A program made the translations under genes and the position numbers. Shown here piece by piece: positions 42,533 through 50,721 of a DNA stretch of 64,000 bases; the first letter of the stretch is position 1, and each line of letters begins with the position of its first letter. The stretch is from NCBI GenBank assembly GCA_017472735.1, contig JAFUOD010000003.1, positions 116,559 through 180,558 on the forward strand, in the 5' to 3' direction. Origin of the DNA: Oscillospiraceae bacterium. Lineage in GTDB: Bacteria; Bacillota; Clostridia; Oscillospirales; Ruminococcaceae. The notes under the pieces are model-generated. The model searched no databases. It saw only the letters and a program-made list of their open reading frames with translations, and was not told where the DNA came from.

Positions 42533-43699
42533 TTATTCAAAGCATTTTGAATATTTGGGATTGTTGTGAATCTCATCAACGATATTTTTCTGATAGTTTT
42601 TGAGTTCCTTTTTCCAAAAATCATCTCCAATGGGAGCAAGATCACCTTTTACTATATGTGGTAAATTCGATATCAATGGTGCTGTGTATTGATATTCGCT
42701 CTCATTGTATATACGTCGATACTCCTCACAATGATCAAATCCTTTATCAAAGTAGTAAAGGATCTTCTCTGTACTGCCGCTGTTATCCATTTCATAACCG
42801 GCTAAAGTCAAATACATAGAGCCGATTTCCCAGTGCCATCTTCCGCATTTGCCGTCAATAAATATCGTTTCGTACACATTTATGACCGACAACAAGATTT
42901 TCCTTCCGTATTCCGAAGCAGATACGGCAGGGCGCAAGGCAACAGATTCAGAGACGGCAAAATGAAGATTTGACAGTAGCGCCATCATTCGTTCCCCTTG
43001 ATATCTTGCTTTTTCCTCTCCGACAGTTGCCAAAGGCAGCAGCACTTCTTTGCAAATGACAAGTGCATTTTGATCGTTGGCGAGCGCTTTCGCTTTTTCA
43101 TATGCCCCCATTCTGCAATAAAGCGGAGTTATTTGACGAATGGCGATTTCACGGTCTTCCGAAGATGGATTTGATCTTAATAGCTTTTCATAAACGCGAA
43201 CAGCTTCTTGCCAATAAATATTTTGGGAGTTGTATTGGGTATCATCTTCTATAATACCGCAGGAATCATCGAAATGCCCTTTGGCTCCGTATTTATTCCA
43301 TCCCCACATATGAAGTGCCTGGGCGAGCTTCAAAAGAATTTTGGGCTCGTTTGGAAATTCCTCCGAAGCTGCACGGAGCATATTGACACATTCTTCAACA
43401 TCTTCTGTCAAACTTCCTTGATACATTGTAAAGCCTTGTTTGGTAAGGATCTTGGTAGCCTTTTCAAGGATCGTTTTGATCTTTTCTTCTCGTTTATCGT
43501 GATATCCAAATAGCTCGTCAATCGAAACGTGGAAGTAATTTGCGATAGCAGGGATCATCTCCATATCGGGATAACTACCGCCCGACTCCCAGCGTGATAC
43601 AGCCTGTGCGGTTATGCCAAGCGCTTCCGCAAGAGTATCCTGTGTACGCCCATCGCGTTGGCGCAATTCTCTGATTTTAGTACCTAAAATGAGTTGCAT
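42533..43699 (-). CDS. XRE-type regulator with TPR-like C-terminal domain
   Basis: A 388-residue protein. An N-terminal helix-turn-helix of the Xre/SinR type (about residues 5-62, with TQDTLAEALGITAQAVSRWESG) is followed by a linker and about 300 helical residues in TPR-like repeats (WQEAVRVYEKLLRSNPSSEDREIAIRQI and similar). This is the layout of quorum-sensing or stress regulators that bind a ligand or peptide in the TPR part. A GGAGG site precedes ATG 43699. An ATCAC/GTGAT palindrome lies between promoter and start, so autoregulation is likely. The target is unknown; the lipoprotein gene at 40017 is on the other strand. Confidence 0.88.
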   Translation of the reverse strand: MQLILGTKIRELRQRDGRTQDTLAEALGITAQAVSRWESGGSYPDMEMIPAIANYFHVSIDELFGYHDKREEKIKTILEKATKILTKQGFTMYQGSLTEDVEECVNMLRAASEEFPNEPKILLKLAQALHMWGWNKYGAKGHFDDSCGIIEDDTQYNSQNIYWQEAVRVYEKLLRSNPSSEDREIAIRQITPLYCRMGAYEKAKALANDQNALVICKEVLLPLATVGEEKARYQGERMMALLSNLHFAVSESVALRPAVSASEYGRKILLSVINVYETIFIDGKCGRWHWEIGSMYLTLAGYEMDNSGSTEKILYYFDKGFDHCEEYRRIYNESEYQYTAPLISNLPHIVKGDLAPIGDDFWKKELKNYQKNIVDEIHNNPKYSKCFE

Positions 43700-43722
43700 A
43701 AATGTTCCTCCAAAAAATAGTT

Positions 43723-43767
43723 ATCACCGGTGTGATCATATTATAGCACACATTTATATCAAAACAA
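43723..43767 (-). promoter_or_regulatory. Promoter and candidate operator of the XRE/TPR regulator
   Basis: TTGTTT (43767-43762), 16-bp spacer, TATAAT (43745-43740) on the minus strand. Downstream, near the transcription start, ATCAC and GTGAT form an inverted repeat (43723-43736) around CGGT. Confidence 0.6.
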
Positions 43768-43978
43768 TTATCAAATAGTTGTTTATGACTCAACCAATGT
43801 TTGATTTTGTCAACGTATAAATTTAGAACCGAAAGCAAGTGACAAAATGAACACCAGTTGACTCGAAAGCGGCGGACTTCATCCTACACTGTAGCAAGCA
43901 TAGCAAACGTGGCTGCACCAGCTTGCCGTCTTTGCACGCAAAGAAATACCCTCGTTTACAAACCGGAAAATAAAAAAT

Positions 43979-44014
43979 CGAGTGTCCATAACTCAAGTCC
44001 GTTATGGGCACTCG
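43979..44014 (-). terminator. 14-bp hairpin with T-rich tail downstream of the tRNA-Pro repeats
   Basis: CGAGTGTCCATAAC (43979-43992) pairs with GTTATGGGCACTCG (44001-44014) with one wobble. On the minus strand ATTTTTTATTTT follows, so it can end transcripts reading out of the tRNA-Pro region. Confidence 0.7.
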
Positions 44015-44029
44015 ATATGGTCTGAGTGA
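44015..44029. repeat. tRNA-Pro 3-prime end fragment
   Basis: TATGGTCTGAGTGA is identical to the CCA-bearing 3-prime end of the tRNA-Pro gene and its flank (44355-44368), followed by unrelated sequence. Confidence 0.65.
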
Positions 44030-44063
44030 AAAACAAACCGAGCGAAGCTCGCTTTGTTTGGAC

Positions 44064-44187
44064 GTTGAACAATTTTGCGCCAGCATTTTGTCTAATGCAC
44101 AACAGTGCGAAGCGCAAAATCAGCAAATCCTTACGGATTTGCGGTCCTGCGTCGGTAAATCGGATAACACAAAACAAAAGCCGCCCT
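44064..44187. repeat. Tandem unit A behind tRNA-Pro (hairpin repeat copy 2)
   Basis: This segment repeats at 44210-44334 with a 146-bp period and a few substitutions. It includes the hairpin repeat core 44112-44167 (stem GCAAATCC and GGATTTGC) and the left half of the tRNA terminator (CCGCCCT). Confidence 0.8.
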
Positions 44188-44193
44188 ATAGTC

Positions 44194-44209
44194 GACGAGT
44201 GACGGGACT
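44194..44209. repeat. Second tRNA-Pro 3-prime fragment
   Basis: GAGTGACGGGACT matches the T-arm and acceptor side of tRNA-Pro (44363-44375) and lies exactly between tandem units A and B. Confidence 0.65.
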
Positions 44210-44334
44210 GTTGAACAATTTTGCGCCAACATTTTGCCTAATGCGCTACGTTGTGAAGCGCAAAATCAGCAAATCCTAACGGATTTGCGGCCCTGCGTCG
44301 GTAAATCGGATAATACAAAAACAAAAGCCGCCCT
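44210..44334. repeat. Tandem unit B behind tRNA-Pro (hairpin repeat copy 3)
   Basis: The second copy of the 125-bp unit. Its hairpin core is 44258-44313. It is followed by an intact terminator and then by the functional tRNA-Pro. Confidence 0.8.
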
Positions 44335-44347
44335 TTTGGACGGCTTT
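44317..44347 (-). terminator. Terminator of tRNA-Pro
   Basis: GCCGTCC and GGGCGGC form a 7-bp stem with an AAAA loop on the minus strand, followed by TTTTGTTTTT. Confidence 0.8.
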
Positions 44348-44356
44348 TGTTTTGTA

Positions 44357-44433
44357 TGGTCTGAGTGACGGGACTTGAACCCACGGCCTCTACCACCCCA
44401 AGGTAGCGCTCTACCAAGCTGAGCTACACCCAG
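44357..44433 (-). tRNA. tRNA-Pro (GGG)
   Basis: Read on the minus strand, the acceptor arms CTGGGTG and CACTCAG pair, the D-arm GCTC..GAGC is normal, and the anticodon stem CTACC/GGTAG holds the loop TTGGGGT with anticodon GGG. The T-arm contains GGTTCAAGTCC. The discriminator A and CCA are encoded (44360-44357). Confidence 0.95.
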
Positions 44434-44567
44434 ATTCACAACGTTTTGTATTATAACATACTCTTTATGAAAAAGCAAGAGATTTTTAGAAAAAAAGTTC
44501 TAAAAAATACAAAAATTATTTGTGCGGTTTCACGAACAAATAACGTCAAAAAACACATCGGGTATAT

Positions 44568-44596
44568 TTGATTTATTTTAAAAGTTGTGGTACAAT
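44568..44596 (+). promoter_or_regulatory. Promoter of trkA-trkH
   Basis: TTGATT (44568-44573), 17-bp spacer, TACAAT (44591-44596), 34 bp before the trkA start. Confidence 0.65.
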
Positions 44597-44630
44597 TATA
44601 TCATTAATATTTCTAAGCGAGGTTCATCTT

Positions 44631-45992
44631 ATGAACATAATTATTGTTGGCGGAGGCAAGGTAGGAATAAGCCTGACTTCCCTTTTATCTAACGAGGGGC
44701 ACAACGTAACCATTATTGACACGATGCCCAAGTTGATTGAAAACATTGTTAACGACTATGACGTTATTGGATATTGCGGAAACGGCGCTGCTTTTACTGT
44801 TCAGGCGGAGGCAGGCGTTTCTAAGTGCGACATTTTTATTGCTGTTACAGGTTCGGATGAGCTTAACATCATGAGCTGCATTGTTGCGGAAAAGCTTGGT
44901 GCAAAGCACTCGGTAGCAAGAGTCAGAGACCCCGAGTATTCACACCAGACAGAATTTATGAGAAACAAGCTTGGTATAGATATGATAATAAATCCCGAGC
45001 TTGAAGCTGCAAACGAAATTTCTCGAATTGTAGAGTTCCCTGCCGCCACAAAAATTGAGAGTTTTGCCAAAAGCCGTGTTGAGCTTTGCGAGATAACCAT
45101 TTCGCAGGACAGCGTTTTGAACGAAATGCCCTTGTTCGAACTTAGAAAAAAGCTTAATGTTGCAATGCTTATCTGTGCTGTTCAGCGAGGAGACGAGTTG
45201 TTTATTCCAAAAGGCAACTTTGTTTTAAAGGCCGGCGACAGAATTCACTTTACCGCTTCGAGAAGTGAGCTTGGCAAGATATTCAGACTGCTTGGAATGC
45301 AGAAGAAAAAGATAAAGTCGGCGCTTATTGTGGGCGGCAGCAGAACTTCTTACTACCTCTGCCAAAGGCTTGCAACCGCAGGAATTAAAGTTAAGCTTAT
45401 TGAAAGCGACCCTGCGCGTGCCTCGCGCCTTGAAGCTGAGCTTGACGGCATTACCGTAATTTGCGGTGACGGCACAGATACCGATATACTTAACGAAGAA
45501 GGACTTGCTAACTTTGACGCCTCGGTGGCTTTAACAGACATTGACGAAGAAAACCTTATTATGTCGATGTATGCAAACAAGCTTGGCGTTGAAAAGACCA
45601 TTTGCAAAATTAACCGCACAGCGCTTTTGGGTATGTTCTCATCGGTGGTGGCAAATTGCAGTATAATTTCGCCGAAGGATTTAACTGCAGGAATGATTTT
45701 AAGATATGCAAGGGCGGTTAACAACCTTGACGGCAGCAGAATTAAAACGCTTTACAGAATTGTTGAGGGCATGGCTGAAGCGCTTGAGTTTATTTCAGCA
45801 GACAACTGCAGTCTTAACGGCAAGCCTTTAAAGGATTTGAAGCTTAAGCCAAATATGCTTATTGCTTGCGTAACCCATGGCAACACGGTCCTTATTCCCG
45901 ACGGTAACACTGTTATCTCGGCCGGAGACAGCGTTATTGTTATTACAAGCGCCGACCACGCCGTGAGCGACCTTAACGAAATCTTGCTTTAA
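44631..45992 (+). CDS. trkA: Trk potassium uptake regulatory subunit TrkA
   Basis: A 453-residue cytoplasmic protein made of two RCK_N-RCK_C repeats. The first nucleotide-binding motif is IIVGGGKVGISL (residues 3-14); the second (about 232-243) reads LIVGGSRTSYYL, where the GxGxxG pattern is altered, so the second site may not bind NAD normally. TrkA-type rings gate the TrkH channel in response to nucleotides. ATG 44631 is preceded by GAGG; an upstream frame start adds 21 unrelated residues. TrkH follows after 13 bp, so both are one operon. Confidence 0.93.
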   Translation: MNIIIVGGGKVGISLTSLLSNEGHNVTIIDTMPKLIENIVNDYDVIGYCGNGAAFTVQAEAGVSKCDIFIAVTGSDELNIMSCIVAEKLGAKHSVARVRDPEYSHQTEFMRNKLGIDMIINPELEAANEISRIVEFPAATKIESFAKSRVELCEITISQDSVLNEMPLFELRKKLNVAMLICAVQRGDELFIPKGNFVLKAGDRIHFTASRSELGKIFRLLGMQKKKIKSALIVGGSRTSYYLCQRLATAGIKVKLIESDPARASRLEAELDGITVICGDGTDTDILNEEGLANFDASVALTDIDEENLIMSMYANKLGVEKTICKINRTALLGMFSSVVANCSIISPKDLTAGMILRYARAVNNLDGSRIKTLYRIVEGMAEALEFISADNCSLNGKPLKDLKLKPNMLIACVTHGNTVLIPDGNTVISAGDSVIVITSADHAVSDLNEILL

Positions 45993-46005
45993 GGGAATTT
46001 GACTT

Positions 46006-47457
46006 ATGAATTACAGAATGCTTTTTTACATATTGGGAAGGATTTTGGGCACCGAAGCTATACTTATGATTCTGCCGCTTATTTGCGCTGTCATTTATAA
46101 AGAAAACCTTTTGCCCTTTATAATTCCTATATTGATTTTAGCGGCAATTGCCGCAGTGCTTTCGTTTAAAAAGCCAAAGGAGACGACCATCAGCTCTCGT
46201 GAGGGCTTTATGTGCGTGGCACTTGCATGGATACTTCTTTCGGTATTCGGAGCGCTCCCCTTTGTTATAAGCGGTGATATTCCCGACTATGTCGATGCTT
46301 TCTTTGAAACGGTTTCGGGCTTTACAACAACCGGCGCTTCTATATTGACAGATGTCGAATCCTTGGGTCGCGGTGTTATGTTCTGGCGAAGCTTTACCCA
46401 CTGGGTAGGAGGCATGGGCGTTTTGGTGTTTGTTTTGGCAATTATGCCTAAATCGGACATTAAGGGCACGAAATATATGCACTTGATGAGGGCGGAGGTT
46501 CCCGGCCCGACTGTTGGAAAGCTCGTTCCGAAGATTTCTGAGACTGCAAGAGTTATGTATGGAATATACATAGTTTTAACCGTTGTGGTTATCGCTCTGC
46601 TTCTGGCAGGCGGTATGACGTTGTTTGACGCAACTACCCATGCATTCGGCACTGCCGGAACAGGCGGTTTTGGAATTAAGAATGATTCGCTTGCAAGCTA
46701 TTCGCCTTATTGCCAGTATGTGATAGGTATATTCATGGTGGTGTTCGGCGTTAACTTCAACCTCTATTATTTCCTGTTGATAGGTCAGTTCAGCAAGGCG
46801 TTTAAAAACGAGGAGCTTTGGTGCTATTTAGGTATTGTGGCTGTTTCAACAACTATCATTACCGTTAACATTTTCTCTACTTACGGCACGCTTAGCGAAA
46901 GCTTCAGGCATTCTTTCCTGCAGGTAACCTCGATAATTTCCACCTCAGGCTTTTCTACGGTCGACTTTAACACATGGCCTGTCCTTTCTAAGGTCGTTCT
47001 TGTTTTGCTGATGTTCAGCGGCGCCTCTGCAGGCTCTACGGCAGGCGGCATTAAGGTAGGACGAATTCTCCTTTTGTTCAAAAATGCCAGAAGAGAAGTA
47101 CATTATATATTGCATCCGCGTTCTGTGCGTTCCGTTAAGATCGACGGAGGAGCCGTTGACAGCGACACAATAAGAGGAACTACCTCTTATATAATAATGT
47201 ACATCGGAATTTTTGTGACAAGCTTACTGTTGCTAACGATATTCGATGGGGTTGACATGGTTTCGGGATTCACTGCGGTTGCCACAGCGTTCAACAACGT
47301 AGGCCCTGCTCTTGAGAAATTCGGGCCGGCAAGCAACTTTTCATCATTATCGCAGATTTCTAAGTTGCTTTTAAGCTTTGATATGCTTGCGGGACGACTT
47401 GAGATATTCCCCATTTTAATTCTTTTGTCGCCGTCATCTTGGAAAAAATCCTCGTAA
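46006..47457 (+). CDS. trkH: Trk/Ktr potassium uptake channel subunit TrkH
   Basis: A 483-residue integral membrane protein with the pore-loop signature segments of the Trk/Ktr/HKT family: TVSGFTTTGASI, FGTAGTGGFG, TSTSGFSTVD-type block (SIISTSGFSTVDF) and FNNVGPAL, one per repeat. ASAGSTAGGIKVGR is also typical. It forms the potassium-conducting dimer gated by TrkA. Start ATG 46006 follows GGGAATTTGACTT. It is second in the trkA-trkH operon and ends at a bidirectional terminator. Confidence 0.94.
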   Translation: MNYRMLFYILGRILGTEAILMILPLICAVIYKENLLPFIIPILILAAIAAVLSFKKPKETTISSREGFMCVALAWILLSVFGALPFVISGDIPDYVDAFFETVSGFTTTGASILTDVESLGRGVMFWRSFTHWVGGMGVLVFVLAIMPKSDIKGTKYMHLMRAEVPGPTVGKLVPKISETARVMYGIYIVLTVVVIALLLAGGMTLFDATTHAFGTAGTGGFGIKNDSLASYSPYCQYVIGIFMVVFGVNFNLYYFLLIGQFSKAFKNEELWCYLGIVAVSTTIITVNIFSTYGTLSESFRHSFLQVTSIISTSGFSTVDFNTWPVLSKVVLVLLMFSGASAGSTAGGIKVGRILLLFKNARREVHYILHPRSVRSVKIDGGAVDSDTIRGTTSYIIMYIGIFVTSLLLLTIFDGVDMVSGFTAVATAFNNVGPALEKFGPASNFSSLSQISKLLLSFDMLAGRLEIFPILILLSPSSWKKSS

Positions 47458-47468
47458 ATAAAAAACTA

Positions 47469-47502
47469 CAGCTCTTAAGCAAAATGCCTAAGAGCTGTTT
47501 TT
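47469..47502. terminator. Bidirectional terminator between trkH and the DegV gene
   Basis: CAGCTCTTA (47469-47477) and TAAGAGCTG (47489-47497), then T residues on the plus strand and AAAAA on the left flank. Confidence 0.85.
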
Positions 47503-47509
47503 GTGTTTG

Positions 47510-48355
47510 TTATTTTTCAAAGAATGCGACTGCAACTGCACCGGGGCCAACGTGGGTGCCGATGGCACAGCCCACGGTTGCAACAGGCAGGTTTTGGGTT
47601 TGGTGTTGCCAAAGGTCGGCGCTGTCTTCGATATATTTTTGAAGCAAAGTGTCACTTAAGCCGCTGTAAGCCAAGCAAAGGGGCTTTGAGAAGTCAATTC
47701 CTCGCTGAAGGACAAGCTCTCGCAGAAGGTTGTTGCCCTGACGTGAACCGCGAGCCTTGCCGACAAGAACGACTTCGCCGTCGGCAACGGTAACAACAGG
47801 CTTAATTGAAAGCATGGTGCCTGCAAATGCAACTGCTTTAGAGATTCTTCCGCCCTTTTTAAGATATTCTAAGGTGTCTAAAAGTGCCAAAAGGCGAATC
47901 TTTTTCTTTTCCTCGTTTAAAACGGCAGCAATTTCGTGAATGTTCTTGCCCTCGTCACGCATGGCAGTGGCAAGCTGAACCAAGACTCTTATTCCAAGTG
48001 TGGCGTTTAAGCTATCGACAACTTCTACCCTGTTGCCAAAATTCTCTGCAGCAATGCAAGCGCTTTGATATGTACCCGAAAGTTTGCTTGAAAGCGTGAT
48101 TATAAGCACATCATTTCCTGCTTCGATTGCAGATGTGATCGCTGCTTCGTAAGCCGCCGGAGTGATTTGACAGGTTGTGGGTAGTGTATCTGATTCGATG
48201 AGCTTTTCGTAAAAATCTTTGTGCGTAAGGTTTACGGCGTCCTCAAACTCATCATCACCAAAAACTACCTTTAGCGGCAAATGAGTGATACCAAGTTCTT
48301 TCGCCTCATTTGGCAAAATGTCAGAGCCGGAATCGACAATGATTTGAAGTGACAT
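47510..48355 (-). CDS. DegV-family fatty-acid-binding protein
   Basis: A 281-residue DegV protein, a cytoplasmic fatty-acid-binding fold (relatives such as FakB hand fatty acids to a kinase). The motifs VDSGSDI near the N-terminus, TTCQITPAAY, SSKLSGTYQSA and the C-terminal GCAIGTHVGPGAVAVAFF are present. It lies 2 bp behind the MarR gene on the same strand and is therefore co-transcribed with it. No fatty acid kinase gene (fakA) is adjacent. Coupling with a MarR regulator and ABC exporter may link lipid state to export, but this is inference. Confidence 0.92.
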   Translation of the reverse strand: MSLQIIVDSGSDILPNEAKELGITHLPLKVVFGDDEFEDAVNLTHKDFYEKLIESDTLPTTCQITPAAYEAAITSAIEAGNDVLIITLSSKLSGTYQSACIAAENFGNRVEVVDSLNATLGIRVLVQLATAMRDEGKNIHEIAAVLNEEKKKIRLLALLDTLEYLKKGGRISKAVAFAGTMLSIKPVVTVADGEVVLVGKARGSRQGNNLLRELVLQRGIDFSKPLCLAYSGLSDTLLQKYIEDSADLWQHQTQNLPVATVGCAIGTHVGPGAVAVAFFEK

Positions 48356-48357
48356 GG

Positions 48358-48807
48358 TTAGATTTTCTCCTTTGTCTTTGAGCGTAGATTATTTGAAATT
48401 ATGTCAAGCGCATTATAAAAAGTCTCGCGCTCATAGTCGGTCAAGCCGTCTCCGCCCAATCCTACCCATTGTTCAATAAGCGAAACGACATTTTTGGCAA
48501 GCTCCTCTCCGTTCGGGGTGAGAGTTACAAGCGAGCGGTATTTCTTTTTGTTTTCGGCGCTGACTGAGCTTGTATAGCCTTTTTCCTCAAGCTCGGAAAG
48601 AGTGCGTGAGATAGCGGCTTTATCCTCCTCGCAAAGGGTGCAAAGCTGAGAAGCCGTTAAACCATTCGGGTTGCGATGAAGGTAAAAAACACACATTGCA
48701 TGTGTACCCTTAAGTCCAAGCTCGGTCATCTCGATAGATTTGATTTTTTGAATGTATTTGTAACAAACAGTTATTCCGTTTATAAAATTTTCGAAACGGT
48801 TTACCAT
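48358..48807 (-). CDS. MarR-family transcriptional regulator
   Basis: A 149-residue winged-helix regulator with the MarR layout: N-terminal helices, the recognition helix region LTASQLCTLCEEDKAAISRTLSELEEKGY and a wing (SVSAENKKKYRSLVTLTPNG). ATG 48807 has GGGAGA upstream; the in-frame ATG 48852 would lie in the promoter. It is first in an operon with DegV and divergent from a heterodimeric ABC exporter. Inverted repeats over its own -35 box and between the two promoters indicate that it represses itself and probably the exporter, until a ligand is sensed. Confidence 0.92.
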   Translation of the reverse strand: MVNRFENFINGITVCYKYIQKIKSIEMTELGLKGTHAMCVFYLHRNPNGLTASQLCTLCEEDKAAISRTLSELEEKGYTSSVSAENKKKYRSLVTLTPNGEELAKNVVSLIEQWVGLGGDGLTDYERETFYNALDIISNNLRSKTKEKI

Positions 48808-48841
48808 AAGTACATCTCCCTTAAAATTCATGTCGAATACT

Positions 48842-48894
48842 ATTATACACAAAGATGTTGATTTGTCAACATCTTTTAGATAATTAGTTAACTA
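48842..48894. promoter_or_regulatory. marR promoter with inverted-repeat operators
   Basis: On the minus strand TTGACA (48869-48864), 16 bp, TATAAT (48847-48842). A 20-bp inverted repeat, GATGTTGA (48854-48861) and TCAACATC (48866-48873), covers the -35 box. A second palindrome, TAGTTAACTA (48885-48894), lies toward the ABC promoter. Confidence 0.78.
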
Positions 48895-48907
48895 TATTTA
48901 CAGTCGA

Positions 48908-48936
48908 TTGACAAAAGAAAGCCGATGAAGTAAAAT
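48908..48936 (+). promoter_or_regulatory. Promoter of the heterodimeric ABC exporter operon
   Basis: TTGACA (48908-48913), 17-bp spacer, TAAAAT (48931-48936), 42 bp before the first gene. Confidence 0.75.
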
Positions 48937-48978
48937 AAAAGGGTTAATGTATAAGACTTTAAGGAGGAAAACCAAACA

Positions 48979-50721
48979 ATGTTAAAAAGACTTTTGCGGT
49001 GTATCGGCGAATATAAAAAGCCGGCAATTTTAACACCGCTGTTTATGATTGGTGAAGTGGCGATAGACTGCCTTATACCTTTTATGATAGCTAACCTTAT
49101 TAATCAGATAAAAGCAGGCTGTGAGATCAGCCAAATAATAAGAATCGGCGTTATACTTTTGATCATGGCGCTGTTTTCGCTTTTGTTCGGCGGACTTGCA
49201 GGCTTTACGGCTTCGAAAGCTGCAGCAGGCTTTGCAAAGAACCTAAGACACAAGCTTTATGAAAGAATTCAGGCATTTTCGTTTGAGAATATCGATAAGT
49301 TCTCAACAGCCTCGTTGGTAACAAGAATGACAACAGACGTTGCGAACGTGCAGATGTCGTTTATGATGGTAATACGTTCGGCAATAAGAAGCCCGCTTAT
49401 GTTCATTTTCTCGATTATAATGTCGTTTTACATGGGCGGACCGCTTGCGGCATCGTTTGTTATTGTTGTTCCGATTCTTATATTCGGGCTTTTGATGGTT
49501 GCAAAAAAAGCCATGCCCTCGTTTAGAGCAGTGTTTAAAAAATATGACAAGTTAAACGAATCGATTGAAGAAAACGTTATGGCAATGCGTGTTGTTAAGG
49601 GCTTTGTAAGAGAAGACTATGAAAAAGAAAAGTTTGGCAAGGCGAGCGACAACATAAGACGTGATTTTACAAGAGCCGAGCGAATTGTTGCGCTTAACAA
49701 CCCTATAATGCAGTTCTGCACCTATTTTAACATGATCTTTGTTATGCTTGTAGGCTCGCAGATTATTGTTACAACAAGCGGTGCCGACATTGATGTAGGT
49801 CAGCTTTCGGCAATGCTTACATATGGTATGCAGATTTTAATGTCGCTTATGATGCTTTCGATGATTTATGTTATGCTTACCATGTCGCACGAGTCGATGA
49901 GAAGAATTGACGAGGTTTTGTGCGAGGAATCGGCACTTAAGAACCCCGAAAACCCTGTTTATGATGTAAAAGACGGTTCGGTTGACTTTAAAGATGTAAG
50001 CTTTAAATATTCGGCAGAGGCTGAAAAGTATGCGCTTTATGATATTGACTTGCACATAAACTCGGGAGAGACTGTTGGCATTATAGGCGGTACAGGCTCG
50101 AGTAAATCGACACTTGTTCAGCTTATTTCACGACTTTATGATACAACTGTAGGCGAAGTGAGCGTTGGTGGGATCAACGTTAAGGACTATGACCTTAACA
50201 CGCTTAGAAACGCAGTTGCGGTGGTTTTGCAAAAGAACGTTTTGTTCTCGGGAACAATTAAGGAAAACCTGCGTTGGGGCAACAACGAAGCAAGCGATGA
50301 CGAGCTTGTTAATGCCTGCAAGCTGGCACAGGCGCATGATTTTATAAGCGCCTTCCCCGATGGTTACGACACGATGATCGAACAGGGCGGAACAAACGTC
50401 TCGGGCGGACAAAAGCAAAGGCTTTGCATTGCCCGTGCGCTTTTGAAAAAGCCGAAGATACTTATTCTGGACGACTCGACAAGTGCTGTTGACACTAAAA
50501 CTGACGCACTTATAAGACAGGGCTTTGAAAAGTATATCCCCTCGACGACAAAAATTATTATTGCACAGAGAATTTCATCGGTTGAGCATGCCGATAAGAT
50601 CATTGTTATGGACAACGGCAAGATAATTAACGTTGGCACACACGATGAACTTATTAAAAGCAGCGACATTTACCGCGAGGTTTATGAACAGCAGACAAGA
50701 GGAGGTGCCGACAATGAGTAA
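48979..50721 (+). CDS. Heterodimeric ABC exporter, subunit 1 (degenerate ATPase site)
   Basis: A 580-residue half transporter with six membrane helices (about residues 15-310) and an ATPase. Walker A is GGTGSSKS, the signature is NVSGGQKQRL and Walker B reads LILDDSTSAVD. The catalytic Glu after Walker B is Asp, the usual sign of the non-hydrolysing site in heterodimeric multidrug exporters (BmrC/D, TM287/288 type). The stop overlaps the next gene by 8 bp. A strong AAGGAGG site precedes ATG 48979. The pair is divergent from marR and likely under its control, consistent with drug or lipid export. Confidence 0.93.
   Translation: MLKRLLRCIGEYKKPAILTPLFMIGEVAIDCLIPFMIANLINQIKAGCEISQIIRIGVILLIMALFSLLFGGLAGFTASKAAAGFAKNLRHKLYERIQAFSFENIDKFSTASLVTRMTTDVANVQMSFMMVIRSAIRSPLMFIFSIIMSFYMGGPLAASFVIVVPILIFGLLMVAKKAMPSFRAVFKKYDKLNESIEENVMAMRVVKGFVREDYEKEKFGKASDNIRRDFTRAERIVALNNPIMQFCTYFNMIFVMLVGSQIIVTTSGADIDVGQLSAMLTYGMQILMSLMMLSMIYVMLTMSHESMRRIDEVLCEESALKNPENPVYDVKDGSVDFKDVSFKYSAEAEKYALYDIDLHINSGETVGIIGGTGSSKSTLVQLISRLYDTTVGEVSVGGINVKDYDLNTLRNAVAVVLQKNVLFSGTIKENLRWGNNEASDDELVNACKLAQAHDFISAFPDGYDTMIEQGGTNVSGGQKQRLCIARALLKKPKILILDDSTSAVDTKTDALIRQGFEKYIPSTTKIIIAQRISSVEHADKIIVMDNGKIINVGTHDELIKSSDIYREVYEQQTRGGADNE

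Noticed and set aside
43823-44086. 87-codon frame on the minus strand near tRNA-Pro
   Set aside because: It lies over the repeat region and a terminator hairpin, has no ribosome site and includes part of the tRNA-derived repeat. Such frames recur as artefacts next to tRNA genes.
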